From the NCBI GenBank assembly GCA_018262285.1, contig JAGTRX010000005.1, positions 1 to 64,000 of the forward strand: a stretch of DNA of 64,000 nt, read 5' to 3'. Origin of the DNA: Pseudomonadota bacterium (lineage in GTDB: Bacteria > Pseudomonadota > Gammaproteobacteria > Burkholderiales > Rhodocyclaceae). Numbering within the stretch: position 1 is the first letter of the stretch; each line of letters opens with the position of its first letter. The translations under genes and the position numbers were made by a program. Of this stretch, positions 18,300-27,934 are shown piece by piece. The notes beneath the pieces are model-generated. The model did not search any database and was not told where the DNA came from. It worked only from the letters and a program-made list of their open reading frames with translations.

Positions 18300-19094
18300 T
18301 TACTTGGCGATACCACCCTTGTAGCACAGACCACCCGTTACTTCGAGGGTCGTGGCGTTGATGGCTTCGTTCTCGATAGCGTGACCGATGGCACGGGCGA
18401 TTTCTTCCGGCTCGATCAGGCGACCCAGATGCACGTCGGCACAGATGGCCTTCAGCGCGTCCTGGTTCATGCCGGCAACCATCGGGGTAGCAGTGTAGCC
18501 AGGGGCGATACCAACAACACGGATATTGGGGATGCCGCGCATCAGGAACTCACCAACCATGATCTTCGGCAGCAGAGCATCCGCAACCTTGGTCGAGGAG
18601 TAGTTCAACTGACCAACTTGACCGGCCTTGTTGACGGAGGAGATCGGCACCAGAATACCCTTGAAGCCGCCGTTGACCATGGCTTCGGCTGCATCACGCA
18701 GCGTCAGGAAAGTACCGGTCAGGTTGACGTCGAGGACGGGTTGCCACTTGTCCAGACCCATCTTGCGGGAGACCTTGCCGGTTTCCTTGTCGAGCGTCAG
18801 CAGCATGCTGTCCTTGATGATACCGGCGGAAGCGACGACGATGTTCAGCGCGCCGAAGGCATCGACAGCAGCCTTGATGAACTTGGCAGTATCGGCTTCG
18901 CTGGTGACATTACCCATGACGCCAATGGCTTCGCCGCCCATGGCCTTTACATCGGCCACAACGCGGTCGATGTTCTTTTGGTTCATGTCAACGATGGCTA
19001 CCTTGGCGCCATTCTTGACCAGATACTTGACGACAGCTTCGCCAATACCATTGCCACCACCGGTGACGAGTGCAACACTACCTTTGATTTCCAT
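18300..19094 (-). CDS. short-chain dehydrogenase/reductase
   Basis: 264 aa classical SDR: NAD(P) loop VTGGGNGIGEAV at residue 10, acidic residue after beta-2 (IVDMNQKN, favouring NAD), catalytic Ser in ISSVNKAG, and YSSTK near residue 168. It oxidises or reduces an alcohol/ketone, probably a CoA thioester, given the thiolase in the same operon. A 19-residue insert after IKDSMLLTLDKETGKVSRK is longer than in FabG. The SDR, the 100-aa protein and the thiolase run in one direction with good ribosome sites (GAGG here). Exact substrate unknown. Confidence 0.85.
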   Translation of the reverse strand: MEIKGSVALVTGGGNGIGEAVVKYLVKNGAKVAIVDMNQKNIDRVVADVKAMGGEAIGVMGNVTSEADTAKFIKAAVDAFGALNIVVASAGIIKDSMLLTLDKETGKVSRKMGLDKWQPVLDVNLTGTFLTLRDAAEAMVNGGFKGILVPISSVNKAGQVGQLNYSSTKVADALLPKIMVGEFLMRGIPNIRVVGIAPGYTATPMVAGMNQDALKAICADVHLGRLIEPEEIARAIGHAIENEAINATTLEVTGGLCYKGGIAK

Positions 19095-19175
19095 ATTTAT
19101 TACCTCTAAAAAATTCAGTTCAATTCATTGGTCAGGACAAACCTCCGGCTGAAACCCAGCCGGAGATCATTCCGA

Positions 19176-19478
19176 TCAAAGCTTCTTGGCCTGGGACGAA
19201 CTGTCCTTGTTCCAGTACACGAAATTGGCATGATTGACGGCGGGCGGGAAGTACTTGATATCGCCAACCGTAATCGGATGCACCGTATCGGGACCAATCA
19301 CTCTCACGCCAACCGGGAAAATGGTCTTGACCAGAGCAACCGCCTTGGCTTCGGCATCAGCATCGGCCACACCTGCGAACAGACCGGCAGCAACCAGCGC
19401 GTTGCCGTTCTTGATATCCCAAGCATTGCCGACCTTTTCGACCGTGAAGTCCATGTCGTTGTAGGTAAAACTCTTCAT
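19176..19478 (-). CDS. small unknown protein between thiolase and SDR genes
   Basis: 100 aa, start ATG 19478 behind GAGAGG. No Cys, no signal peptide, mixed alpha/beta character (FTVEKVGNAWDIKNGNALVAAG; KYFPPAVNHANFVYWNKDSS). I do not recognise the family. Its position between the two enzyme genes suggests a subunit or substrate-handling partner. It has no zinc-ribbon Cys, so it is not the OB-fold (DUF35-like) partner often found with thiolases of this class. Confidence 0.75.
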   Translation of the reverse strand: MKSFTYNDMDFTVEKVGNAWDIKNGNALVAAGLFAGVADADAEAKAVALVKTIFPVGVRVIGPDTVHPITVGDIKYFPPAVNHANFVYWNKDSSSQAKKL

Positions 19479-19502
19479 GATGACCTCTCGTAGGTTGGAA
19501 AA

Positions 19503-20750
19503 TTACAGCTTGCGCAGAACGGTGACGCAGTTGGTGACGGAAGAACCGCCAACGTTGAACGCCACACCGATGTCGGCCTTCTTGGCCTTGACGCCGATGG
19601 CTTCACCGATCAGTTGCTTGTGGATCAGGGCATGCATGGAAGCGCCAGTGGCGCCAACCGGGTGACCCTTGGACTTCAAACCACCGGACAGGTTGACGGA
19701 AACCTTGTCGTCGTCACGCGTGAAGCGGCCAGCCAGATAGTCATGTCCTGCACGACCGTCAGCCGAGAAACCAAGCGCTTCGGTGGACAGGATCTGGTTG
19801 ATGGTGAAGCAGTCATGCACTTCAGCCAGATTGACGTCGGAAGCCTTGATGCCGGCTTCAGCGTAAGCCTTGGCAGCGGCGTCCTTGCCGGCCATCAGTT
19901 CGTACATGTTCGGACGAACGTTCTCAGCCAGACGCTCGCAGGAATGGCCGATACCGGCGATTTCAGAAGCGCGGGCCTTGCGGGAACCGACATTGGCGGT
20001 AGCAGTAACCACCAGAGCGGCGGCACCATCGGAGACCAGCGAGCAGTCATGCAGACGCAGCGGTGCGGCGACCATGACGTTCTTGCACCGGCCTTTGGCG
20101 TCCAGCTCGTTCAGCGCCATGATTTCGGCCAGAGAAGCGGGGCCTTTCTTCTGGTGGGCCAGGGGGTTCTCGGCACCATTTTTGTAGCACAGTGCGCCAA
20201 CGGTATAGAGCATCTTTTCGAACTCTTCGTTCGGAATATTGTACTGTGCCTGATAACCCTTGGCATAAGCAGCAAACAGCATCGGGAAGGACCAGCCCTT
20301 GGAGCCTTCGCTCGGCCAGTGCGAGCTGCCGGCCAACACTGCCGTCATTTGCGGCGTCGGCAACAGGTTCATCTTTTCAACGCCGATGACCAGAATGTTC
20401 TTGTAACGGCCGGATTCGATACCATACACAGCATTGTAGAGAGCAACAGTCGAGGAAGCGCAAGCGCATTCGGCACGGCTCATCGGCTTGAAGCGCAGAG
20501 CCGGGTCGATTTCAACGGCCAGAGGAGCAACGTGTTCCTGGTTGTTGAAAGAACCTGGCGAGCAGGAACCAACAAATACGGCATCAATATCCTTGGCATC
20601 CAGGCCAGAATCCTTGATTGCGCCTTGACCGGCTTCGATAATCATATCGTAGTAGGTCTTGGTATCGGTCATCAGACCGGTGGCCTTGTCCTTGGTTACG
20701 AACGCACCGAATTCGGTGTTATAGGCGCCAATAATGCTTGCTTTAGACAT
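19503..20750 (-). CDS. SCP2-type thiolase (acetyl-CoA acyltransferase-like)
   Basis: 415 aa. Start taken at the second ATG (20750), which has AGGAG at six bases; an ATG two codons earlier directly abuts it. Nucleophile Cys lies in AECACASSTVALYNAV near residue 95; HDCFT near 312 and GGLKSKGHPVGATG near 363 complete the active site as in SCP-x thiolases. Such enzymes cleave 3-ketoacyl-CoA. First gene of a three-gene unit with the 100-aa protein and the SDR. This fits a beta-oxidation-like module, perhaps for aromatic or branched acids; the substrate is not deducible. Confidence 0.88.
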   Translation of the reverse strand: MSKASIIGAYNTEFGAFVTKDKATGLMTDTKTYYDMIIEAGQGAIKDSGLDAKDIDAVFVGSCSPGSFNNQEHVAPLAVEIDPALRFKPMSRAECACASSTVALYNAVYGIESGRYKNILVIGVEKMNLLPTPQMTAVLAGSSHWPSEGSKGWSFPMLFAAYAKGYQAQYNIPNEEFEKMLYTVGALCYKNGAENPLAHQKKGPASLAEIMALNELDAKGRCKNVMVAAPLRLHDCSLVSDGAAALVVTATANVGSRKARASEIAGIGHSCERLAENVRPNMYELMAGKDAAAKAYAEAGIKASDVNLAEVHDCFTINQILSTEALGFSADGRAGHDYLAGRFTRDDDKVSVNLSGGLKSKGHPVGATGASMHALIHKQLIGEAIGVKAKKADIGVAFNVGGSSVTNCVTVLRKL

Positions 20751-20772
20751 ATACATCTCCTATTAAAGAAAC

Positions 20773-21696
20773 TCAGCTCACCAGACTGGCAAGCCCCAAC
20801 AAAAAAAGCAGCAACATCCAGAAAACCGTCGCCCGCCAAACCAGGCCAACAGCGCTCTGCATGAAATCAACATTCGCCGGATCACCAACACCGAGCTCGA
20901 CCCTGTCTGTCAGGCCATCGCCTTCCAAGACCGGCATCCCCAGCTGAACACCCAAAGCACCCGCACCGCTCGCCAGCACGATCCCCAACTCCGAATCAGT
21001 CCACTGATCCGCCTGGGTACGCCAGCAATAAACAGCGTCCTCAAAGTCGCCGACTACGGCAAAAGCCGCCGCCGTCGCTCTGACGGGAAACCAGTCAATG
21101 ATAGCAAAAACCTGACGGGAAAACCTGACAAAATCACTATTACCTGCTGCCGGCCGCTCGCGCCAGTACTCGGCAAGAAGCGCCGAAAGGCGATAAAGCA
21201 CAGCGCCACAAGGGCCAGGCAAAATCACGAACCAGAGCAGTACGGCAAAGACATGGCGATGCGAAGCGGCCAGCGCCAACTCGATCGACAGACGGGAAAT
21301 ATCGGCCGACCCCATTTTTTCACAGGAACTTCCCCGCCATTCGGAAAGCAGGCTGCGCGCCCTCTCAAGCTCACCCTCGCCTAGAGCCTGCTGAATATCG
21401 GAATAGTGATGACTGAACTGGCGAAAGCCCATGGTCAGATAAAGCACCAGGACATTGAAAAGCAGAGCCAGAAGGGGATTGACGCGATAAAGCAGGAAGT
21501 GCAAGGCCAGCGCCAGCAGCGCAAAGGGCAGAACCAGGATCATCCAGGCCATGACACCATGCCGGTATGAGCCGGCGTTGATGTGCGATTCGACAAAATC
21601 GGCCAAAGCCTTTAGCGGAGCAGCGATCAGCCTCTGATATTGCAAGGGGCGCAACTGCTCAAGCAGGAAGACGATGATTAGCGACAGGAAACTCAT
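20773..21696 (-). CDS. CobD/CbiB-family membrane protein
   Basis: 307 aa with four to five hydrophobic spans. DWFPVRATAAAFAVVGDFEDAVYCWR matches the CbiB/CobD/AmpE family pattern, and YRLSALLAEYW is similar. CobD proper attaches aminopropanol in cobalamin synthesis, but no other cob gene is nearby, and many Betaproteobacteria carry this stand-alone relative, so the cobalamin role is doubtful. Its stop lies 22 bp before the thiolase start on the same strand. Confidence 0.7.
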   Translation of the reverse strand: MSFLSLIIVFLLEQLRPLQYQRLIAAPLKALADFVESHINAGSYRHGVMAWMILVLPFALLALALHFLLYRVNPLLALLFNVLVLYLTMGFRQFSHHYSDIQQALGEGELERARSLLSEWRGSSCEKMGSADISRLSIELALAASHRHVFAVLLWFVILPGPCGAVLYRLSALLAEYWRERPAAGNSDFVRFSRQVFAIIDWFPVRATAAAFAVVGDFEDAVYCWRTQADQWTDSELGIVLASGAGALGVQLGMPVLEGDGLTDRVELGVGDPANVDFMQSAVGLVWRATVFWMLLLFLLGLASLVS

Positions 21697-21799
21697 TCAG
21701 CGCAGGCGAAAAACCCCGGAAAAGCAGCTGGAAAAGGCGGCCAAGATACCACAAAAACACTGGCCGATCACGGCGAAAATGGACTTCGCCGCGACAAGC

Positions 21800-22642
21800 T
21801 CAGAGCATGAGGCTCTGACAGGTCTCGGCAAAACCCTTTTCGATCTGCGGCAACGCTTGCCGCAAAGCCAGCCAGTCGCCACCAACCCGTTCCCAAGCCA
21901 CCGGGTCGAGCGGCATGACCATATCTTCCTGTAGGCGTGAAAAATCAAGGGCATGCGCCGTCACATCCGCCACATGGATGAGATTGGCGATCGAATCCGC
22001 CTTTGCCGCTGCCGGCTCGTGGTGTTCCGACACCGCCTGATGCAAAGTTGCCGGAAAATGCCAGGTTTCAGCCAACATGCCGCCCACCTGGGTATGATCG
22101 ACACCCAGCACATCGCGTTCGGCGACGACGATAAAACAATCGTGCTGGCGTTGGTATTCCAACGCCTTGGCATACTCGACCGGAAAATTGGAGGCCAGGG
22201 CCAGTTGCCCGATGTCGTGCAACAGCCCGGCCGTAAAGGCGAGATCGCGATTGCAGCCCGCCATTTCGGCCAACCCCCAGGCCGCTAAGCTGGTGCCGAC
22301 GCAATGGCGCTGATAAATCTCGGCATCAAAACCACGGCATTGATCGGTACGGAAAGTGCTGTTCATTCCCACCGCCAGCACCATGCTGCGCACCGCCCGG
22401 AAACCGAGCACCACAACCGCCTCCTGAATCGTCCCCACCTTGCTCTGTAGGCCGTAGAAGGAGGAATTGGCAACACGCAACACCCGTGCCGTAATGGCCT
22501 GATCGTGCGAAATCTGGCGCGCCAGCTTGTCAACATCGACATCTTCCTGCGCGAAGCTGGCCAGCAGTTCCGTAACTGCCTGCGGCAAGGGCGGCAGTTG
22601 CTGCAGGCGAACGGCAATTTTGTCCTTGTGTAGGCTAGTCAT
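21800..22642 (-). CDS. HDOD-domain signalling protein
   Basis: 280 aa. The HDOD domain spans about residues 15-215 (QISHDQAITARVLRVANSSFYG; IQEAVVVLGFRAVRSMVLA; TAGLLHDIGQLAL; VLGVDHTQVGGMLAETWHFP). HDOD domains resemble HD hydrolases but usually act as scaffolds in c-di-GMP, motility or stress signalling. It overlaps the preceding small gene by four bases, which is itself coupled to the GGDEF/EAL-like gene. The three form one operon. Confidence 0.88.
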   Translation of the reverse strand: MTSLHKDKIAVRLQQLPPLPQAVTELLASFAQEDVDVDKLARQISHDQAITARVLRVANSSFYGLQSKVGTIQEAVVVLGFRAVRSMVLAVGMNSTFRTDQCRGFDAEIYQRHCVGTSLAAWGLAEMAGCNRDLAFTAGLLHDIGQLALASNFPVEYAKALEYQRQHDCFIVVAERDVLGVDHTQVGGMLAETWHFPATLHQAVSEHHEPAAAKADSIANLIHVADVTAHALDFSRLQEDMVMPLDPVAWERVGGDWLALRQALPQIEKGFAETCQSLML

Positions 22643-22956
22643 GCGCGGTGCTCCAGACGGTAATCGAAAATGGTCTGATAGAGCGCCCGACTTGTCTCGC
22701 TTTGACCAGCATGCCTGAATAGATAATCGATGCGCTCACGCAGATTCTGACGATAAGCCTCGACTCGCGCCGGATCTTCGACAACTTCCTGCTCTATCCT
22801 GACTGCCGGCACTTCACGCCGGACAAGGCTGGCAATTGTACTTTCACTCAAGGCCACACCCACCGGTATCAGTACCCGGCCACCTTCATCGACAACCGCC
22901 TCGGCCACCACCATTCCGGGCAGTAGCCGGTCGGTTGCTAAGTCTTCAACACCCAT
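22639..22956 (-). CDS. small protein resembling the N-terminal part of HD-GYP proteins
   Basis: 105 aa from ATG 22956, which overlaps the upstream stop as TGATG. An upstream in-frame extension lies wholly inside the preceding gene. LLPGMVVAEAVVDEGGRVLIPVG followed by LSESTIASLVRREV is the pattern seen before or inside HD-GYP and related regulators, where it forms a small beta domain. The rest is helical. No catalytic motif. Likely a signalling adaptor between the neighbouring EAL-like and HDOD proteins (inference). Confidence 0.7.
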   Translation of the reverse strand: MGVEDLATDRLLPGMVVAEAVVDEGGRVLIPVGVALSESTIASLVRREVPAVRIEQEVVEDPARVEAYRQNLRERIDYLFRHAGQSETSRALYQTIFDYRLEHRA

Positions 22957-25895
22957 CACAACTCGTCCTTCTGCAAAAATAGTAAATATCCATAAATCTC
23001 GCCGCCAATCACCACTTCGCGCCACCAAGCGCGGTAGGGCGTATCGCGCACCACCAATCGTCCGCTGCCGCCTTGCTGCGGAGCCTCCGGCAACATGGCT
23101 TGCAGCGATGTTCCCAGTACAGGCCAACGGTCGGCAAACAACTCCTGCGCCACCTCATTGACCAAAGCAAGCATACCCTCGCGATCAACGCCGAGCACCG
23201 GCCAGGGTAATTCTCCAACCACGGCCTGCAGTATCGCATAGCCGCTGCGATTACGAAGGTGCAGAAGACGATTTTCCGCCTCCAGATGCATGCGGCTTTC
23301 TTCCAGACGCACCAGCTCGCGCGCCGACAGCGCTGCGGCTTCCGCCAGATCGGCAAATTCCAGCGCCACCTGGCGACGCGCCAGCGCCTGCTGGAGCAGG
23401 CGGCATAGATGCTCGGGCAACAAGGGAAGGCGCAGGAGATGGTCGATGTCTCCGGTATTGGTAGCCTCCGCAACGCTGTTCCACACACAGGAATCTGCCA
23501 GCAGGAAACATTCACACTCCGGGTAGCGGCGGCGCGCCTCCTGCAACAACTCAAGCGCAGCAAAATCCTGACGCGGCGAGCCGCAAACAATGACATCCGG
23601 CCAGTTAGCGGCCAGCCATTCAAGCGCAGCCGCAACCCCGTCTACCGCCACGGCATGACAAGGCAAAGGCTCCAGCATCGCCAACACTTCCTGCTGCCCT
23701 TCAAACCCGGCCAGCAGAACGGTTGGCTGGCGTTTCACCGGTTTCTGCAAATGCGGCGGCAAACCATGTCTGCCAGCGAGGGTCATTTCAAGTTGTGACA
23801 CCGGCAAAGCGCGGGAGTAAAAATAGCCTTGAAAAGCGTCGCAACCATGCGAAATGAGCAATGCCAACTGCCCCTCGCTCTCGACGCCAACCGCCACCAC
23901 CTTGAGCTTGAGACTATGCGCCAGATTGATGATCGCACGGGTCAGCGAGGCATCATTATCGCCGGCGGTAATATCCTGTACGAAGGAGCGATCAACCTTG
24001 ACGGCATCAATAGGAAAGCGCCGAAGTTGAACCAGGCTGGAATAGCCGGTACCAAAACCGTCGAGTACCAGGCCGACACCGAGTTCCTTCAACCTGGCCA
24101 AGGTGTGCATGACTTTGGTCGCATGCTGCTGCATCAACATGCTTTCGGTCAATTCGAGTTCAAGCATTGAGGCTTGCAAACCGCTGGCAGAAAGCGCCGC
24201 CACAACATCATCGAATAGCGTTTCGGAATGCAACTGGCGCGCTGACAGGTTAACCGAAACGACCGGCACATCGACACCGGCCTTGTGCCAGGCGGCGACC
24301 TGTTCGCAGGCTTTGATCAACACCCAGCGACCGACCGGAAGAACAAGCCCGGTTTCTTCCAGCAAAGGCAGAAACTGTTCGGGCGTAATCAGGCCGCGAC
24401 TCGGGTGCTGCCAGCGCAGCAGCGCCTCGACACCCTGCACACGGCCACTGTGACAGCATAAGCGCGGCTGGTAATGCAAAATAAATTCGCCACGCACAAC
24501 GGCATTGCGTAAATCCACTTCCAGAAAAAGCTGGTCACGCATCGCCTCCTGGAGGTCTGGCGCATAAAGCTCGACATTGTTGCGGCCATCCTCCTTGGCG
24601 CGGCGCATGGCCAGCTCGGCATTACGCACCAGTTCATGGCGCTCTTCGCCATGCTGCGGATAGAAGGCAATACCAACACTCGCCGTGGCGAAAACTTCAT
24701 GACCTTCGACCTGCACCGGCAAGGCCAGCGTTTCAATCGCCCGCCGCGCCACCAGTTCGGCCTGGTCGACCTCGGCGGTATCGGCCAGAATGGCGGCAAA
24801 GACATCGCCGCCCAAGCGTCCGACCGTATCACCCTCGCGCACAACGCCAGAAAGCCGCCCCGCCACCTGGCGCAACAATTCATCCCCGGCGACATGACCA
24901 AGGGTTTCATTGATGACATGAAAGCGGTCGATATCGATAATCATCACCGCCAGCCGCATACCCTTGCGCCGCGAAATATTGAGCAGATTCTGCAGGCGGT
25001 CGTAAAAAGCGATCTGGTTGGGCAGCGCCGTCAGGGCATCGAACAGGGCAAGATGGGCGACCTGACTCTGATCGGCAACAAAACTGGTAATATCGTCGGC
25101 AATGCCGCCAATGCTGACGACATGGCCATCATCATCGCGAATGGCGAAATTGCGCGCGTGCAGCCAGCGCAAACGGCCATCGGAACGAACGACGCGGAAC
25201 TTCTCGTCGAGACCACCCATGCGACGTAAATGCAGGGCATTTTCGAGCTTTTCGCGGTCGTCGGCATGCACCGGCCGCAGCCAGTCGGCCGGATCGGCAT
25301 AAAGTTTATTGACCGATTCTCCCCAGATCTGCTCGTAGCCCGGGCTGATGTAGGTGAACTGCAGGGTGGCGGCATCGACCAGCCAGAAGCATTGTGGAAT
25401 ATTGCCCGCCAGTTGCAGAAAGCGCGCCTTGCTCTCGCCAAAGGCGTCTGCCGCATCACGCACCGCCTGCACGGTTTTCTCGCTATCGCGCCGCAACAGG
25501 CCATTGGCGCATTCGCGCTCGACCACCGGCAACAGGCGGGAAAGATTGCTCTTCAAAACAAAATCCTGAGCGCCGGATTCGAGCAGGCCCGAGGGCAGAA
25601 ATTTACTGTCGCGGTCAAGAATCAGGATGACCGGCACTGTCGGGTCGGCAACGCGGATGGTGTCGAGCGTTTCGGTCGCCGGCAAATTTTCCAGATTGCA
25701 ATTCAGGAGGATGATGCTCCAGCGCTGATCCTCGCAAAGCGCCGCTGCCAATTCCGAAGGATTGAAGGCATAGCGGGCAAAAACGGTATGGCCGCCACTC
25801 TGCAGCGCCTGCAGCAAACGTTCGCACTCCCGGGTTTCCGACTCGAGAATCAGTACGCTGAGAATATCTGCGGCTCCGGCCGATTTACCCGACAT
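22956..25895 (-). CDS. receiver-PAS-GGDEF-EAL protein with degenerate catalytic motifs
   Basis: 979 aa from ATG 25895. Order: receiver-like domain (about 15-130), PAS (165-285), GGDEF (290-455), EAL (475-720), a second receiver-like segment (about 735-850) and a PAS-like tail. The GGDEF signature reads GGDVF near residue 361. EALLRW, VNLSARQL and LELTES are kept, but the metal-binding DDFGTG reads DGFGTG (near 611) and the EGVE motif reads VGVE (near 670). By family knowledge these changes should remove cyclase and probably phosphodiesterase activity, so it may be a c-di-GMP-binding scaffold. First gene of the operon with the small protein and HDOD. Confidence 0.88.
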   Translation of the reverse strand: MSGKSAGAADILSVLILESETRECERLLQALQSGGHTVFARYAFNPSELAAALCEDQRWSIILLNCNLENLPATETLDTIRVADPTVPVILILDRDSKFLPSGLLESGAQDFVLKSNLSRLLPVVERECANGLLRRDSEKTVQAVRDAADAFGESKARFLQLAGNIPQCFWLVDAATLQFTYISPGYEQIWGESVNKLYADPADWLRPVHADDREKLENALHLRRMGGLDEKFRVVRSDGRLRWLHARNFAIRDDDGHVVSIGGIADDITSFVADQSQVAHLALFDALTALPNQIAFYDRLQNLLNISRRKGMRLAVMIIDIDRFHVINETLGHVAGDELLRQVAGRLSGVVREGDTVGRLGGDVFAAILADTAEVDQAELVARRAIETLALPVQVEGHEVFATASVGIAFYPQHGEERHELVRNAELAMRRAKEDGRNNVELYAPDLQEAMRDQLFLEVDLRNAVVRGEFILHYQPRLCCHSGRVQGVEALLRWQHPSRGLITPEQFLPLLEETGLVLPVGRWVLIKACEQVAAWHKAGVDVPVVSVNLSARQLHSETLFDDVVAALSASGLQASMLELELTESMLMQQHATKVMHTLARLKELGVGLVLDGFGTGYSSLVQLRRFPIDAVKVDRSFVQDITAGDNDASLTRAIINLAHSLKLKVVAVGVESEGQLALLISHGCDAFQGYFYSRALPVSQLEMTLAGRHGLPPHLQKPVKRQPTVLLAGFEGQQEVLAMLEPLPCHAVAVDGVAAALEWLAANWPDVIVCGSPRQDFAALELLQEARRRYPECECFLLADSCVWNSVAEATNTGDIDHLLRLPLLPEHLCRLLQQALARRQVALEFADLAEAAALSARELVRLEESRMHLEAENRLLHLRNRSGYAILQAVVGELPWPVLGVDREGMLALVNEVAQELFADRWPVLGTSLQAMLPEAPQQGGSGRLVVRDTPYRAWWREVVIGGEIYGYLLFLQKDEL

Positions 25896-25900
25896 TACTC

Positions 25901-26446
25901 CTACTCTCCCGTCCCAAGCGCCCACGCGGCCAGCCTATTGTAGTCCACACCACCGCGCACTGACAAAGAACGCACCAGAACAAATTCACGGCAATTCCAG
26001 CTCATCGCTGACACTGCCGGTAACCGATCAGGTGGCTTTATCATCTTGCGCACCAAGGTCATGTGCGGCACAAAACGCCGGTCTTCCAGACGAAAACCCT
26101 GAGCCCGCAAGCGCTGCGCCAAATCTTCTGCCAAAGCCCGCAAAGCAGCATCAACCTCGGTGCAGCCCGCCCACAGCAGATGATTATGTGGCCAGTAGCC
26201 GAGTCGATCAAAGCGTATGGCGAAATGGTCAGCCTCGACTCCGGACGCGGCCTCCAACACCGCCGGCAAGCGCTCGACCGCCACTTCGCCGAGAAAAGCC
26301 AAGGTAAGGTGCAAGGTTTCCGGCCGCGTTGCCCGTCCGCCCCAGCGCCGCGCCGCACCCTGCGCCAGCGCCGACAATTCAGCGACAACCTGTGATTCCG
26401 GCCAGAGGGCGAAAAAAAGGCGCATGGAATTGGGTGACTGACTCAT
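25901..26446 (-). CDS. thpR: RNA 2',3'-cyclic phosphodiesterase
   Basis: 181 aa from ATG 26446; ATG 26425 is an alternative and begins at the conserved MRLFFALWP. The two HxT motifs of the 2H phosphoesterase family are present, HLTLAF and HMTLVR. ThpR opens 2',3'-cyclic phosphates on RNA ends in vitro; its in vivo role is unclear. It ends six bases before the start of the GGDEF/EAL-like gene on the same strand. Confidence 0.9.
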   Translation of the reverse strand: MSQSPNSMRLFFALWPESQVVAELSALAQGAARRWGGRATRPETLHLTLAFLGEVAVERLPAVLEAASGVEADHFAIRFDRLGYWPHNHLLWAGCTEVDAALRALAEDLAQRLRAQGFRLEDRRFVPHMTLVRKMIKPPDRLPAVSAMSWNCREFVLVRSLSVRGGVDYNRLAAWALGTGE

Positions 26447-26453
26447 TCGAGAA

Positions 26454-26575
26454 AACTTTTCAACGCAAAGTGCCACAGAGAAAACCAATTCATCAATTGC
26501 TCACGCGCTAGCTTGAAATATCGAAATGTTTTCTCTGCGGTTCTCTGCGCCTTCGCGCCTCTGCGTTGAAGTTTT
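26454..26575. repeat. dispersed inverted-repeat element, family 1
   Basis: Left arm aacttttcaacgcaaagtgc, right arm gcgcctctgcgttgaagttt, with inner arms cagagaaaac and gttttctctg. It fills the gap between ispF and thpR. Same family as 9588-9681. Confidence 0.7.
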
Positions 26576-26577
26576 AC

Positions 26578-27054
26578 TCACCTGTGCCGAATCAGCACCA
26601 CCGCCTGCGCCTCGACTGCTTCACCACGGCCGAGATAACCGAGGGTCTCGTTGGTCTTGCCCTTGACGTTGACGCTGCCGGAATCAATGCCGAGATCAGC
26701 GGCAATGTTGTCGATCATGGCTGGCACGAAAGTAGCAATTTTCGGGCGCTGGGCGATGATCGTCGCATCAACATTGCCGATTTTCCAGCCAGCATCGCGC
26801 AGCAGTTCGACACTAGCCCGCAGCAGAACACGGCTGTCGACCCCGGCATAGCGCGGGTCGGTATCGGGAAAATGACGACCGATATCGCCCAGTCCAGCCG
26901 CCCCCAGCAGCGCATCGGTAATCGCGTGCAGCAAGGCATCGGCATCGGAATGACCGAGCAGGCCGCGTTCGAAGGGAATGGTGACGCCGCCCAGGATGAG
27001 TGGCCTGCCCTCCACCAGTTGATGCACATCGTAGCCCTGTCCGACCCTGATCAT
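26578..27054 (-). CDS. ispF: 2-C-methyl-D-erythritol 2,4-cyclodiphosphate synthase
   Basis: 158 aa, normal length. [21 protein letters not shown] provides the zinc Asp/His, and [25 protein letters not shown] the next catalytic stretch; [14 protein letters not shown] closes the active site. It makes MEcPP in the MEP isoprenoid pathway. The start overlaps the ispD stop by four bases; the two act in consecutive parts of the pathway. Confidence 0.97.
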   Translation of the reverse strand: MIRVGQGYDVHQLVEGRPLILGGVTIPFERGLLGHSDADALLHAITDALLGAAGLGDIGRHFPDTDPRYAGVDSRVLLRASVELLRDAGWKIGNVDATIIAQRPKIATFVPAMIDNIAADLGIDSGSVNVKGKTNETLGYLGRGEAVEAQAVVLIRHR

Positions 27055-27740
27055 TTCGTCACCTCCGCCAGAATTTTGCCTGCCAAGGCCAGATCAGCCG
27101 GGAAGGTTACCTTGAGATTGGTACTATCACCGCGCACCAGGCGCGGCCTTAAACCCATCGCTTCCACTGCCCCGGCTTCATCGGTGACGCCGGATGCCTG
27201 CGTCAGCGCCTCGCGCAGCAGAGCAAAGCGGAACATCTGCGGCGTTTGCGCCTGCCACAAACCATCACGCGGCTCGGTTGCCCGAATGCGACCTTCGGCA
27301 TCGGCGCGCTTCAAGGTATCCGCCACCGGCAGAGCCAGAATGCCTCCGACCGCATCGCCCGCCAGTTCATCGATCAGGCGTTGCAGGAGCGCTGCCGGAA
27401 GGCAGGGCCGGGCGGCATCATGCACCAGCACCCAGTCATCCCCGGCAGCCTCGGTCGCCGCCGCAGTCAAGCCGCCAAGCACGCTGTCGGCACGCGTCTC
27501 GCCGCCGACATAAGCGACTCTCAGTTTGTCGCCCAGGCATCCCCAGTCAAAACTTGTCCAGTGCGCATCTTCCGGTGAAAGAACAACCCAGACGCAAGAA
27601 ATGGCCGGGCAGGCGCAAAGTGCAGAAAGGGCATAATATATCAAGGGCTTGCCGTCGATTTGCAGGTATTGTTTGGGCACTTCCGCCCCGAAACGGGCGC
27701 CGCTGCCAGCAGCGGGAACGATGGCAATATGTTTGGGCAT
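27051..27740 (-). CDS. ispD: 2-C-methyl-D-erythritol 4-phosphate cytidylyltransferase
   Basis: 229 aa. Nucleotide-binding [19 protein letters not shown] at residue 8, [11 protein letters not shown] in the middle and [17 protein letters not shown] later are family hallmarks. It couples CTP to MEP. Divergent from the AmmeMemoRadiSam genes; 194 bp separate the two starts. Confidence 0.97.
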   Translation of the reverse strand: MPKHIAIVPAAGSGARFGAEVPKQYLQIDGKPLIYYALSALCACPAISCVWVVLSPEDAHWTSFDWGCLGDKLRVAYVGGETRADSVLGGLTAAATEAAGDDWVLVHDAARPCLPAALLQRLIDELAGDAVGGILALPVADTLKRADAEGRIRATEPRDGLWQAQTPQMFRFALLREALTQASGVTDEAGAVEAMGLRPRLVRGDSTNLKVTFPADLALAGKILAEVTK

Positions 27741-27854
27741 TTCGGCATTTTACCCGAGAAGGCCGGTCTCAGTGGACCTGCAAGAACCGCCCTTAAATGC
27801 CGATTAACTTTGGTAATAGTCCAAACGCATCCTACCCGTTTGAGGGTTATGTGA

Positions 27855-27870
27855 CCGGTATTATTACCGG
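27855..27870. promoter_or_regulatory. short inverted repeat in a divergent promoter region
   Basis: ccggta - ttat - taccgg lies between the divergent ispD and AmmeMemoRadiSam B starts, 65 bp before the latter. It could be an operator or a weak hairpin; no factor is recognised. Confidence 0.3.
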
Positions 27871-27934
27871 AATATTCCTGCCATATCGCCTAAAATGGGT
27901 TTGTGAGCCTGAAGCAAGGTGCCACGGGGAGAAC

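Noticed and set aside
20773..21696. The CobD-like gene as evidence of a cobalamin locus
   Set aside because: No other cobalamin gene is in the window, and stand-alone relatives of CobD/AmpE are common.
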